64,000 nt of DNA, from positions 1,349,489 through 1,413,488 of the forward strand of contig OY282375.1 in NCBI GenBank assembly GCA_958295825.1, written 5' to 3'. The translations under genes and the position numbers were made by a program. Positions 26,895 through 35,555 of the stretch are shown here, one piece after another. Source of the DNA: an uncultured Candidatus Entotheonella sp. Lineage in GTDB: Bacteria > Tectomicrobia > Entotheonellia > Entotheonellales > Entotheonellaceae. Below the pieces are notes generated by a model that saw only the letters and a list, made by a program, of their open reading frames with translations, was not told the origin of the DNA and did no database searches. How positions within the stretch are numbered: position 1 is the stretch's first letter; every line of letters starts with the position of its first letter.

Positions 26895-27968
26895 ATGGAT
26901 GGTTTGCCCATGGACGCCACCCGGTCCGACGATCTAGCGGCACTGCAACTGCTTCCACTCCGATTTACCCTGCGCGCCCGGACGCCTTTGCAACTGCCCC
27001 GCTACAAAGGCTCTACGTTGCGCGGCGGCTTTGGAACCGCCTTCAAACAAGCCGTCTGCGTGATCGAACATCGGGACTGTGGCCGCTGCCTGCTGCGTAC
27101 AACCTGCGCCTATCCCTACGTATTCGATACGCCAGTACCCCGCGATGCCGCGCGGATGCGCAAGTACACGGCGGCGCCGCACCCTTTTGTCCTGCTCCCA
27201 CCTCTGGAGCAGAAAGAGCGCTATGAGCCGGGGGAATGCCTGCACGTCGGCTGGACACTGGTCGGCAAGGGCGCACATTACCTGCCGTACTTTATCTACG
27301 CGTTTGAGCGTTTGGGCGCGCAACAGGGCTTGGGCAAGGGGCGGGGGCGTTTCGTCCTGGAAAAGGTGAGCTGGCTTCCCCCGAATGCGGGGCCAGTGGT
27401 GATTTATCGGGGTGAGGAGCAGACCTTGCAGCATAGGTTCCGATTGCTTGACGTCCGCGACCTCACCACGCCGTCCGACTCGGAGGCGAGAAACCGGCTG
27501 ACGTTACGGTTTCTTACCCCCACTCGTTTGGTGTATGGCGGTTCGCTCACGGACACGCCAGCGTTTCACGTCATCCTGCGCACGCTGCTGCGGCGCTTGT
27601 CGAGTCTGGCCTATTTCCACTGCGGCGCAGTTCTACAGTTGGATTTTCGTCGTCTGATCGACCTGGCAAAAGACGTGACGTTAGTAACCCGGCGGTTGCA
27701 CTGGTACGATTGGGAACGGTATTCGGCGCGGCAGCAGGTTCGTATGCAAATGGGCGGTTTCGTGGGGCGCGTCACGTACGCTGGCGATCTGGCGCCCTTT
27801 CTTCCGTTTCTGCGCCTTGGCGCCATGGTGCACGTTGGCAAAGGCGTCACGTTTGGTCTGGGTAAATACGAAATCGTAGCGGAAGACCGTCAAGAAGACA
27901 GGCATGTCGACAACCGCCCTGGGCATTGCGCAGTTGTCTCCAGAAGTCCCACAAGGGAGGGACCATGA
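26895..27968 (+). CDS. cas6: CRISPR pre-crRNA endoribonuclease Cas6
   Basis: 357 residues from the ATG at 26895 (GGCGGGAGA upstream). RAMP protein with an N-terminal ferredoxin-like fold (KGSTLRGGFGTAFKQAVC), a zinc-ribbon-like CGRCLLRTTCAYPYVF, and the C-terminal Cas6 domain ending HVGKGVTFGLGKYEIV, the glycine-rich loop of the family. Cuts the repeat in the precursor transcript to release crRNAs with an 8-base 5' tag, which here would be ATTGAAAC. Its stop codon overlaps the cas10 start (ATGA), so it begins the cas operon. Confidence 0.88.
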   Translation: MDGLPMDATRSDDLAALQLLPLRFTLRARTPLQLPRYKGSTLRGGFGTAFKQAVCVIEHRDCGRCLLRTTCAYPYVFDTPVPRDAARMRKYTAAPHPFVLLPPLEQKERYEPGECLHVGWTLVGKGAHYLPYFIYAFERLGAQQGLGKGRGRFVLEKVSWLPPNAGPVVIYRGEEQTLQHRFRLLDVRDLTTPSDSEARNRLTLRFLTPTRLVYGGSLTDTPAFHVILRTLLRRLSSLAYFHCGAVLQLDFRRLIDLAKDVTLVTRRLHWYDWERYSARQQVRMQMGGFVGRVTYAGDLAPFLPFLRLGAMVHVGKGVTFGLGKYEIVAEDRQEDRHVDNRPGHCAVVSRSPTREGP

Positions 27969-30514
27969 TGGCACAATTCGGCCTCGATCCGCGAGTTTTG
28001 GGCGCGCTGCTCCATGACATCGGCAAGTTCAGGGAACGCACCTCCGAACCGTTGCCTTCATGGGCCGAGCACTATCCGCGCGCGGCCAAGTACAGCCACG
28101 AGCCGTTCAGCGCCCTGTTCGTGGAAGACTATTTGGGCCGTTGGTCTGCAGACCGCCACGCCCTCAGTCGGGTGGTGCTCAAACATCACAATCCATCCTT
28201 GCCCGACGAGCAGGTGGTCAGTCTGGCGGACCGGCTCTCGGCCAATGAGCGCGCTGAAGCAGAAGACGACATACCAGGCGCCCGCGGCCGGGCCGACAGC
28301 ACCTTGCACGCGGCGCTGTCTCGCGTGACGCTCGATAACCGCGCGTGCGACCAGCCGATGTATTACCGGCTCGGCGAGTTGTCCTTCAGCCGCGACGCCT
28401 TGTTCCCGACGCCGGAGGCTTCAGGTTCGGTGGCGGCCTATCGGACGCTGTGGCAGAAATTTTCGGATGACGTGACGCGCAGCCCCACGGACGACCTCAC
28501 GACCCTGCTGGCCTTGCTGCGCAAGTACACCTGGGCCATCCCCTCCGATACGCGCCACAACATCGTGCCGGACGTTTCCCTGTACCACCATTTGAAGACC
28601 ACCGCGGCCATCGCGGCCTGTCTGGTGCGGGAAGGTCTGACGGAGCAGGAGGTGCAAACGCTGCTGACGGCCCTGGGTCGGCTGTACAAAAAAAGCCTCA
28701 AATTAACCTCCGCAGAGGAGGACATGACACAACGCCCTCTCTGCGCTCTCGTCAAAGGCGACGTTTCCGGCACGCAGGAGTTTCTCTACCTGCTGACCAG
28801 TAGCGGCGCGACCCGAGGCTTACGAGGTCGGTCGTTTTATTTGCAGCTGCTTACCGAGGTGATAGCGGATTGGGTGTTGCGGCGCCTGCAACTGCCGCCC
28901 ACCAATACGCTATTTGTCGGCGGCGGCCATTTTTACGTGCTGCTTCCTTACCATGAGACCGTGCGACACCTCGACGCGCTGCGGCAAGACATCGCCGGCA
29001 AACTCTGGCGGCTGCATGAGGGCGATTTATCGCTCACGATGGACTTCACCCCTGTGAACGCCCTGGATTTCCTGGAGCAGGAAGCCGGCGGGAACGCCTT
29101 TGCCAGCAAGTGGGGAGCGGTATCGCAACAGGTGAACCAACGTAAACAGCACAAGTGGCGTGATTTGGGCGACGCCGACATGATGCGTCACCTGTTTACC
29201 GCGCAGCAGCGCGGCGCCACTGCTGAGGAGATGTGTCAGGTCTGCCACAACGAGTGGCGCGCCGGGGTGGACGTTCTGGATGATGACGTCCGCAAATGCC
29301 GGCGCTGTGCCGGGTTCGAAGAGTTGGGGCGCCAGCTGCGCGCTCCCACCCATCTGGTGCTCTTCACCGTTCCGGAATCTCAGCCGCCTGAAAATGCCGC
29401 CTGGGATCACGCCCTGCGCGCTTTTGGTGTCGAGGCGCGGCTCATCCACGCAGATAACGATGACGTACCGCCCAAACCCGCCGGCGCCACCGCGGCGACG
29501 GTTTACACGCTGGACAGCACGAATTTTCTTACCGACTCGGTGCAACAGTGCTTCCGCTGGGACGACCTGCCGGTCAGCTACGACTTTCGCCCCTTGCCGG
29601 ACGCTACGCCTGAGAAGTTTGATGAGAAAGGCGATAGAGCCATCGCCGATTTCAGCGATCTGGCCAAGGCTTCAGAGGGGGTGAAATGGCTGGGGGTGTT
29701 GCGGATGGACGTGGATAGCCTGGGCGAGGTGTTTCGAGCCGGCCTGGGTGGATGGGCAACGCTCTCGAGTGTCAGCACCTTGAGTGAATCGCTACGTCTC
29801 TTTTTCGAAGCCTGGGTCCCTCAGGTGTGCCGGCGCTACCATCGCCTGGAACAGCAGGGAAAGGGCAGCGTATACCTGATCTATGCCGGCGGCGATGACC
29901 TCTTCGTGGTCGGGGCCTGGAGCATCTTGCCGGAGCTGGCGCAAGACATCCAGAGGGATTTCCGGGACTTCGTGGGCGGGACGCACGTCACCCTGTCGGG
30001 CGGCATCGCCATCGAGCATCAGAAATACCCCCTGTACCAGCTCGCCAATGATGCCAAAGGCGCTCTTGACGATCAGGCCAAAACCTTGCCGCGCAAGAAT
30101 GCCTTGAGCTTTTTGCGAACCCCTGTGGAATGGGAACGCTTCACCGACGTGGCCACGTGGCAGAGAGACCTTCTCTACATGCTCAATCCCACCACAGAAG
30201 GGGTTCCCGCATTGCCGCGCGGCTTTCTGTCGCGTCTGACGGAAATCCACGCGCTGTATGATGAGAACGCCAAACGGGAGAAGAAACTGCAGCGGCAGGA
30301 AAAACGCGGCATGGCGGACATAGAGGAGATGATTCGTTATGACAAATGGCGCTGGCGCTTGACCTATCAACTCAGCCGCTTCGCCGAGCGCTACACAGCG
30401 CATCAGGCGAAAATCAATGATCTGCAGCGGGCCATTCTGCGTGAGCCGGACGGGCTTATCGACGTTTTGCACATGCTGGCAAGATGGACCGCTCTATTGA
30501 CGAGGGAGGAATAG
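27965..30514 (+). CDS. cas10: Type III-A CRISPR Cas10/Csm1
   Basis: 849 residues from the ATG at 27965 (or 27968). Domain order: N-terminal HD nuclease (LLHDIGKFRE, cleaves ssDNA), first palm with GTQEFLYLLTSSGATRG, zinc ribbon (CQVCHNEW, CRRCAGFEEL), second palm with YAGGDDLFVVG (GGDD at residues 642-645, cyclic oligoadenylate synthesis), and a helical end. Both active sites look intact, so target RNA binding should trigger second-messenger production. That is consistent with the CARF-domain gene at 38480. GGGAGGG precedes the start. Confidence 0.95.
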   Translation: MMAQFGLDPRVLGALLHDIGKFRERTSEPLPSWAEHYPRAAKYSHEPFSALFVEDYLGRWSADRHALSRVVLKHHNPSLPDEQVVSLADRLSANERAEAEDDIPGARGRADSTLHAALSRVTLDNRACDQPMYYRLGELSFSRDALFPTPEASGSVAAYRTLWQKFSDDVTRSPTDDLTTLLALLRKYTWAIPSDTRHNIVPDVSLYHHLKTTAAIAACLVREGLTEQEVQTLLTALGRLYKKSLKLTSAEEDMTQRPLCALVKGDVSGTQEFLYLLTSSGATRGLRGRSFYLQLLTEVIADWVLRRLQLPPTNTLFVGGGHFYVLLPYHETVRHLDALRQDIAGKLWRLHEGDLSLTMDFTPVNALDFLEQEAGGNAFASKWGAVSQQVNQRKQHKWRDLGDADMMRHLFTAQQRGATAEEMCQVCHNEWRAGVDVLDDDVRKCRRCAGFEELGRQLRAPTHLVLFTVPESQPPENAAWDHALRAFGVEARLIHADNDDVPPKPAGATAATVYTLDSTNFLTDSVQQCFRWDDLPVSYDFRPLPDATPEKFDEKGDRAIADFSDLAKASEGVKWLGVLRMDVDSLGEVFRAGLGGWATLSSVSTLSESLRLFFEAWVPQVCRRYHRLEQQGKGSVYLIYAGGDDLFVVGAWSILPELAQDIQRDFRDFVGGTHVTLSGGIAIEHQKYPLYQLANDAKGALDDQAKTLPRKNALSFLRTPVEWERFTDVATWQRDLLYMLNPTTEGVPALPRGFLSRLTEIHALYDENAKREKKLQRQEKRGMADIEEMIRYDKWRWRLTYQLSRFAERYTAHQAKINDLQRAILREPDGLIDVLHMLARWTALLTREE

Positions 30515-30517
30515 ACC

Positions 30518-30925
30518 ATGGCAGCGAAGGGACCTCCGAGCCGGCAACGTGGGCAGGGGCACGATTTACAAAACCAGGGGCGCCGGGCGATTCGGGAGGG
30601 CGGCAAAAGCCTCGTGGAGATAGCTGAAAAATTAGGTCCTGAATTGAACAGAGGACGGCTCACGACCAGCCAGATACGGAACGTTTTTGGCGCGGTCAAG
30701 ACGATGGAAATGGGCCAGTTCAATTCCCATCAACTCGTTCTCCTCAAGCCCAAACTCGCCTATGCGGCAGCGCGAGCGAGTGGTCAAGGCGCGCGACAGT
30801 TAAAGGAGGTCTTGTCAGGGGCTATCGATGAGGTCGGAAGTGATGAAACGAAATTCGCGCGTTTCGTCGACTTTTTCGAGGCCATCCTCGCTTATCATAA
30901 AGCCGATGGTGGCAGGAACTCTTAG
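30518..30925 (+). CDS. csm2: Type III-A small subunit Csm2
   Basis: 135-residue helical protein, starting 3 bases after the cas10 stop. NRGRLTTSQIRNVFGAVKTME and the LVLLKPKLAYAAARA helix are Csm2 hallmarks. Forms the inner filament of the Csm complex between the backbone and Cas10. A basic N-terminus of about 40 residues is longer than in compact homologues. Confidence 0.9.
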   Translation: MAAKGPPSRQRGQGHDLQNQGRRAIREGGKSLVEIAEKLGPELNRGRLTTSQIRNVFGAVKTMEMGQFNSHQLVLLKPKLAYAAARASGQGARQLKEVLSGAIDEVGSDETKFARFVDFFEAILAYHKADGGRNS

Positions 30926-30943
30926 CTCACGGGAGACTCGCGG

Positions 30944-31768
30944 ATGGCACACCTTGCATTGACAGGCAAAGTCCTCATCACAGGCGACATCGAAACCGTT
31001 ACCGGGCTTCATATCGGCGGTGCTTCCGCCGGCCTGGACATTGGCGGCATCGATAACCCGATGATTCGCCATCCAGTAAGCCGAGAGCCTTATATTCCAG
31101 GCTCATCCCTGCGCGGCAAGATGCGCGCCCTGCTGGACAGACACCTTGGTAAAGAAGCCAATACGCCCATTCGACGCCAACCACCAGAAGTCCGGGTTCA
31201 TGTCTGCCAGGACGAAGCGGAGTACGCCGCTTGCGCGGTTTGTCAGGTGTTTGGCGTCACGCCGGGCGATCAACGTCGAGAGTGGACAAGCCTCAAACCG
31301 GGGCGGCTCATCGTGCGCGACGTACAGCTGGCGAACGAGTCTGCCGAAAAACTCCGTCTTGCCAAAACCGACATGCCATTTGCCGAAGTCAAGTGGGAGG
31401 CGGTCATTGACCGCATTACCTCCGCCGCGGTGCCGCGTCAGAATGAACGGGTGCCGGCGGGCGCGGTATTCGCGCCCTTCGAGTTCGTCTACAGCCTCTA
31501 TGATCTGGACGGCGCCGGCTGTCAGGCGGATATCGATTGGCTGCGCAGCGTTTTCCAGGCCATGGAGATGCTTGAAGACGACTATCTGGGGGGTTATGGC
31601 TCTCGCGGGGCTGGCAAAATCAGGTTCTGTAACCTCGTCGTGACGTTCAAGCCCAAGGCTTATTACGAGGGCAAGGCAGATCTCGTCCCCTTGGCGGGGC
31701 GCGTCAGCATGGCAGAGTTGCGTCCAGATGAATATGCCGACCGAATCAAGGCGTCATTAGAAGGCTGA
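30944..31768 (+). CDS. csm3: Type III-A backbone subunit and target-RNA nuclease Csm3
   Basis: 274 residues. RAMP fold with THETA-like TGLHIGGASAGLDIGGIDNP. D37 matches the catalytic aspartate of Csm3 that cuts target RNA every six bases. YIPGSSLRGKMRALLDR is the conserved glycine-rich segment that binds crRNA. The insertion HVCQDEAEYAACAVCQVFG has three cysteines and may bind zinc. Spaced 18 bases from csm2. Confidence 0.93.
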   Translation: MAHLALTGKVLITGDIETVTGLHIGGASAGLDIGGIDNPMIRHPVSREPYIPGSSLRGKMRALLDRHLGKEANTPIRRQPPEVRVHVCQDEAEYAACAVCQVFGVTPGDQRREWTSLKPGRLIVRDVQLANESAEKLRLAKTDMPFAEVKWEAVIDRITSAAVPRQNERVPAGAVFAPFEFVYSLYDLDGAGCQADIDWLRSVFQAMEMLEDDYLGGYGSRGAGKIRFCNLVVTFKPKAYYEGKADLVPLAGRVSMAELRPDEYADRIKASLEG

Positions 31769-31773
31769 CGGGC

Positions 31774-32886
31774 ATGCCAACCTTTCCCACCTATCGCCTC
31801 GTCTTCCGTTCCCCGCTGCATATCGGCGAACGGGGAGTTGGCCTGGAAGCGGCGCAAATTCACGTCCCGGCGGATACGCTGTTCGGCGCTATCTGCTCGG
31901 TCTGGCGAGAAGTTTATGGCGTCGCCGGGCTTCTCAACGACGTGCTGGACCGGTTTGGCGAAGCCGAAGCGGGCAGCGAGCCGTTTTTTCTCACCTCGGC
32001 CTTTCCGTTTGCCGGCTCGGTGCGTTTCTTCCCCAAGCCGCTGGCCCGTCTGGCTAACGTGACGATTGCCCCGGATGACGAAAAGGCGTTCAAACGCATA
32101 CGATTCGTCTCCGAAGCCGTCTTTGCGGCGCTCGTTGAGGGCCAGGCGTTGACCTTTGAAAACGCTAAATGCAACTGCGTCAACAAATGCAACTGCGTCA
32201 ACAGATGCAACTGCGTCAACAGATGCAACTGCGTCAACGGCCAAACGGTCTGGGTCACAAAAGCCGAGCGTCAGACGCTCTCGAAATGGACGTCTGACGA
32301 AACGGGCGACATCGTCCTGTGGCAAAAAGACATCGTTCCGCGAGTGACCCTGGACCGGATGACTTCCGCCTCGGAACTGTGGCACTTGGGCGAAACACGG
32401 TTTGCAGCCGATGCGGGTCTGTGGTTCGCCGTGGCCTTCAACCCCGAGCACGGCGACGCCTTGCGGCGCCGTTTCACGACCTGTCTGCGCGTCTTGGGCG
32501 ACACCGGCCTGGGCGGTGAACGCGGCGCCGGACGCGGGCTCTTCGACGTCGATGCAGCACAGGACCAATCCCTGCCCGAACTCGACGCGGCCGGGCGCTT
32601 TGTTACGCTCTCGCCCTGCTGCCCGCGCGGGGAAGACCAATTGGCTCGATTAACCGCTGACGATGCGGCGTACGAGATCATTCCCCGGCGTGGTTGGGTC
32701 ACCTCGCCCGAGGCCGGCAACCTGCGCCGCAAAACGGTGTGGATGTTTGCCGAGGGTTCCGTGCTGACAGGCGAACCCGCGGCACGACCGCGACCGGGCC
32801 GACTCGTTAACGTCAAACCCGATGCCTGTCCGCACGACGTGTGGCGCTATGGTTTTGCTTTTCCCGTGGGGATGACGACGCCATGA
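31774..32886 (+). CDS. csm4: Type III-A subunit Csm4 with a cysteine-rich repeat insertion
   Basis: 370 residues, about 60 longer than usual Csm4. The N-terminal RAMP segment (FRSPLHIGERGVGLEAAQIHVPADTLFGAICSVW) and the GDTGLGGERGAGRGLFDVD loop identify the subunit that caps the 5' tag of crRNA next to Cas10. Residues 132-155 are four 6-residue units, K/R-C-N-C-V-N, encoded by an 18-bp tandem repeat at 32167-32238. This insertion adds eight cysteines, is not part of the family fold and keeps the frame. Ends with ATGA overlap into csm5. Confidence 0.9.
   Translation: MPTFPTYRLVFRSPLHIGERGVGLEAAQIHVPADTLFGAICSVWREVYGVAGLLNDVLDRFGEAEAGSEPFFLTSAFPFAGSVRFFPKPLARLANVTIAPDDEKAFKRIRFVSEAVFAALVEGQALTFENAKCNCVNKCNCVNRCNCVNRCNCVNGQTVWVTKAERQTLSKWTSDETGDIVLWQKDIVPRVTLDRMTSASELWHLGETRFAADAGLWFAVAFNPEHGDALRRRFTTCLRVLGDTGLGGERGAGRGLFDVDAAQDQSLPELDAAGRFVTLSPCCPRGEDQLARLTADDAAYEIIPRRGWVTSPEAGNLRRKTVWMFAEGSVLTGEPAARPRPGRLVNVKPDACPHDVWRYGFAFPVGMTTP
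32167..32238 (+). repeat. Four-copy 18-bp tandem repeat inside csm4
   Basis: Each unit is (A/G)-containing AAATGC or AGATGC followed by AACTGCGTCAAC. Copies 1-2 differ from copies 3-4 only at one base (AAA versus AGA). The unit length is a multiple of three, so expansion or loss keeps csm4 in frame and changes the number of C-N-C-V-N units. Confidence 0.95.
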
Positions 32887-34010
32887 CAACCACCCGTTAC
32901 ACCCTGACCTGCCTGAGTCCCGTGCACGTGGGTTCCGGCAATCAATTGAGCAAATTCGACGGCGTCTATCGTGACCGGCAATGGTTCGCCATCGACCTCG
33001 ACGCCGTTCTCGCCCATCCGGGTGTCGATGCAAACGCGCTGGCGCGCGACATGAGCGCCCGGCATTTTTCCTGGGACGTCTGGTTGGAGCAACACGGCCT
33101 CGCCGCTTCTGACGTGGCGCTTTACGCCCTGCCTTGTCCACAAGACCCCGAAGCCGTGGCCATTCGTGAAGCCATGAAGAATCACTTGCGCCGGCCCTAT
33201 CTTCCCGGCACTTCCGTAAAGGGCGCCCTGCGTACCGCGGTGCTGACGCAGCTGCTGACCGACGACCACAAAGCTGGAACCCAGGGGTGGCGTAACATCC
33301 AGCAAAAGCTGGGTGCGTTGGAAGGAAACCCGCGATGGCTGGGACAACCCATCGAACGCGCCGTGCTCGGCCGCAACCCCAATCATGACCTGATGCGCGC
33401 CGTGCAGGTGGTTGACAGCCATCCGGCGGCAAGCGAACGCCTCGCGGTCGGCCTGGTCTGGACGTATACCCTGCGCGGCGAACGGCTGGTGGAAAAACGC
33501 GAGGCGAACGGGGACTACAAGAGCTTTGTCGAGTGGCTCCTTCCCGGCGCCTCGCTGCGCCTGGCCATTCGCCTCGACGAGTATCTTTTCGGCGACGTGG
33601 CCAGGAGGGAGCTACGTTTCAGGAACGCCCAAGAACAGGCTGTGCGTGGCCTGGCGCGCACGTGTAATGCCCAGGCGCAGACCCTCATGGCAACCGAAAA
33701 GGCATTTTTCTCGACCTATGGTCCAGCTGTTCTGCACGAGTTTTACCAAGAGCTCGAAGTAACGTTGCGGGATTTACCCGAAGGCGCCTTCCTGCTGAAC
33801 GTCGGCTGGGGCGGCGGTTGGGAAGCAAAAACCTTGGGGGATCTGCTTCGCACGGCGCTGGGACAGGAGGGCTTCCAGAAGTTGCGGCAGCAACATCGCC
33901 TGGGGCGTAATCCCGCGGCGCCTTTTCCCAAAACCCGGCGCCTTGCATACGAAGGAGGGGCGGCGCAATGGCCGATGGGGTGGGTGAAACTAACGCCCGG
34001 CGAGGGGTAA
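32883..34010 (+). CDS. csm5: Type III-A subunit Csm5
   Basis: 375 residues from the ATG at 32883 that overlaps the csm4 stop codon. RAMP features: LTCLSPVHVGSGNQLSKFD at the N-terminus, RRPYLPGTSVKGALRTAVLTQLL, and ARDMSARHFSWDVWL between. Csm5 sits at the 3' end of the crRNA and helps its maturation. Completes the set Cas10-Csm2-3-4-5. A 52-base gap precedes cas1. Confidence 0.9.
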   Translation: MTTTRYTLTCLSPVHVGSGNQLSKFDGVYRDRQWFAIDLDAVLAHPGVDANALARDMSARHFSWDVWLEQHGLAASDVALYALPCPQDPEAVAIREAMKNHLRRPYLPGTSVKGALRTAVLTQLLTDDHKAGTQGWRNIQQKLGALEGNPRWLGQPIERAVLGRNPNHDLMRAVQVVDSHPAASERLAVGLVWTYTLRGERLVEKREANGDYKSFVEWLLPGASLRLAIRLDEYLFGDVARRELRFRNAQEQAVRGLARTCNAQAQTLMATEKAFFSTYGPAVLHEFYQELEVTLRDLPEGAFLLNVGWGGGWEAKTLGDLLRTALGQEGFQKLRQQHRLGRNPAAPFPKTRRLAYEGGAAQWPMGWVKLTPGEG

Positions 34011-34062
34011 TCGCCCTTACGCCGATAGCTCACGTTATCCCGACACGCATGGGTACATCCTG

Positions 34063-35064
34063 ATGGCGACACTTTACCTGACGGAACAGGGCGCCGTGCT
34101 GCGTAAAACCGGCGAGCGACTCATCGTCGAGAAAGATAAACAGGAACTCCTGGAGATCGAGTGCTTCAAGGTGGACACGGTCTTTGCCTTTGGCAACGTG
34201 CACGTGACCACCCCGGCGCTGACCACGTTGCTCCATCATGGGATCGAGTTGGCCTTTTTAAGCCAGAACGGTCGGCTCAAGGGGCAACTGACGCCGCCGA
34301 AGGCGAAAAACGTCCTGTTACGCGTGGCGCAGTACCAGAAGCACCAGGATACGCCGTTTGCCCTTGACCTGGCGCGCCGGTTCGTTCACGGCAAGGTGCG
34401 CAACGCGGCCTCTCTGCTGACGCGGCAGCACCGGAATTATCCCGAGCGCGGTTTTGGCGCCTGCCGTCGGGAACTCGGTCGTCTCTTGCGCCGGGTCGAG
34501 GAAGCCCCGACGCTCGATTCGCTGCGCGGGCTCGAAGGCAGCGCAGCGCGCACCTATTTCCAGGGCTTTGCCCTGGCATGCCGGACCGGACTCGGTTTTC
34601 CCGGGCGCCGTCGCCGGCCGCCTACCGACCCCATCAACGCCCTGCTGTCGTTCGGCTATACGTTGATCAACGCCGAGTTGAACAGCCTCCTCGACGCGAT
34701 GGGCTACGATCCCTACATCGGCTTCTTCCACCAGCTCGATTATGGCCGCCCGTCACTGGCTCTGGACCTGCTCGAGGAATTTCGAGTTCCCGCGGTGGAC
34801 CGCCTGGTATTGAATCTCGTCAACCGGCGGACGTTGAAACAGGAAGATTTCGTGCCGCACGAAGAGAGCGGTGGCCTGCGCCTGAGCCGTGAGGCCCTGA
34901 AGAAATTCTTTCGCAGCTATGAGGCGCACCTGAACCGGGACTTTACGGACCCTGTTTCGGGTCAAACGACCACCCTGCGAAAAAGTTTTCGGCGTCAGGC
35001 AGAGCGCCTGGCAGCCCATTTGACGCGGGGCGACGAGTATGTTCCGTTGCTCGTCACCTGGTAA
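34063..35064 (+). CDS. cas1: CRISPR integrase Cas1
   Basis: 333 residues. The N-terminal beta domain reads MATLYLTEQGAVLRKTGERL. The C-terminal helical domain holds the catalytic residues: E158 in GLEGSAARTYFQG, H223 in YDPYIGFFHQLDYG and an acidic residue in LDLLEEF (235-239). Inserts new spacers together with Cas2. Not fused to a reverse transcriptase or Cas6. Located in the operon directly before cas2 and the array, so the system should be able to acquire spacers. Confidence 0.95.
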   Translation: MATLYLTEQGAVLRKTGERLIVEKDKQELLEIECFKVDTVFAFGNVHVTTPALTTLLHHGIELAFLSQNGRLKGQLTPPKAKNVLLRVAQYQKHQDTPFALDLARRFVHGKVRNAASLLTRQHRNYPERGFGACRRELGRLLRRVEEAPTLDSLRGLEGSAARTYFQGFALACRTGLGFPGRRRRPPTDPINALLSFGYTLINAELNSLLDAMGYDPYIGFFHQLDYGRPSLALDLLEEFRVPAVDRLVLNLVNRRTLKQEDFVPHEESGGLRLSREALKKFFRSYEAHLNRDFTDPVSGQTTTLRKSFRRQAERLAAHLTRGDEYVPLLVTW

Positions 35065-35078
35065 CAGGAGGGGAAAGC

Positions 35079-35357
35079 ATGTTTTACGTCGTCGCCTATG
35101 ACATTTGTGATGATCGACGTCGAAACCGGGTAGCCAGGATTCTCGAGGATTTCGGCGACCGGGCGCAGAACAGCGTATTTGAGATGGAACTGGCTCGCTC
35201 TGAGCAGATCGACACCCTGCATCAACGTCTGAAAGACGCGATTGAACCATCCGAGGACGACGTGCGGTCTTACTTTCTCTGCCGGGACTGTCGCAAAAAA
35301 GCGACCGCTCTGGGGCAGGGCCGCCTGTACAGCGATGACGACGTGTACGTCGTCTGA
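35079..35357 (+). CDS. cas2: CRISPR adaptation protein Cas2
   Basis: 92 residues, the family's normal size. Ferredoxin-like start FYVVAYDICDDRRRNRVARIL with the conserved aspartate, then QNSVFEMELARSEQ and the C-terminal YSDDDVYVV. Structural dimer that holds the spacer for Cas1. AGGAGGGG ribosome site 14 bases after the cas1 stop. Last gene before the CRISPR leader. Confidence 0.95.
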   Translation: MFYVVAYDICDDRRRNRVARILEDFGDRAQNSVFEMELARSEQIDTLHQRLKDAIEPSEDDVRSYFLCRDCRKKATALGQGRLYSDDDVYVV

Positions 35358-35555
35358 GCACGATGCTAACGTTTCACCCTCTGGAAATGGCGGGGAGGTT
35401 AGTCGACGTGGCTAAGTATTTGAGGAAGAACGCCGATTCCTGTACCATGAGTACCTTGGCGAGGCGCAAGGGTGCCTGACCCACGCCCCGTGATGAGGAG
35501 GTTAGACATTTTGCCTCCTTGGCACCAGTCGCCAAGCCGCTTTGGGGAGACAGGA
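35358..35555 (+). promoter_or_regulatory. CRISPR leader region
   Basis: 198 bases without a gene between cas2 and the first repeat. The degenerate terminal repeat lies at the far end (38419), so this side is the leader. It should hold the array promoter and Cas1-Cas2 anchoring sequence. I cannot point to a clear -10/-35 pair. Confidence 0.6.
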
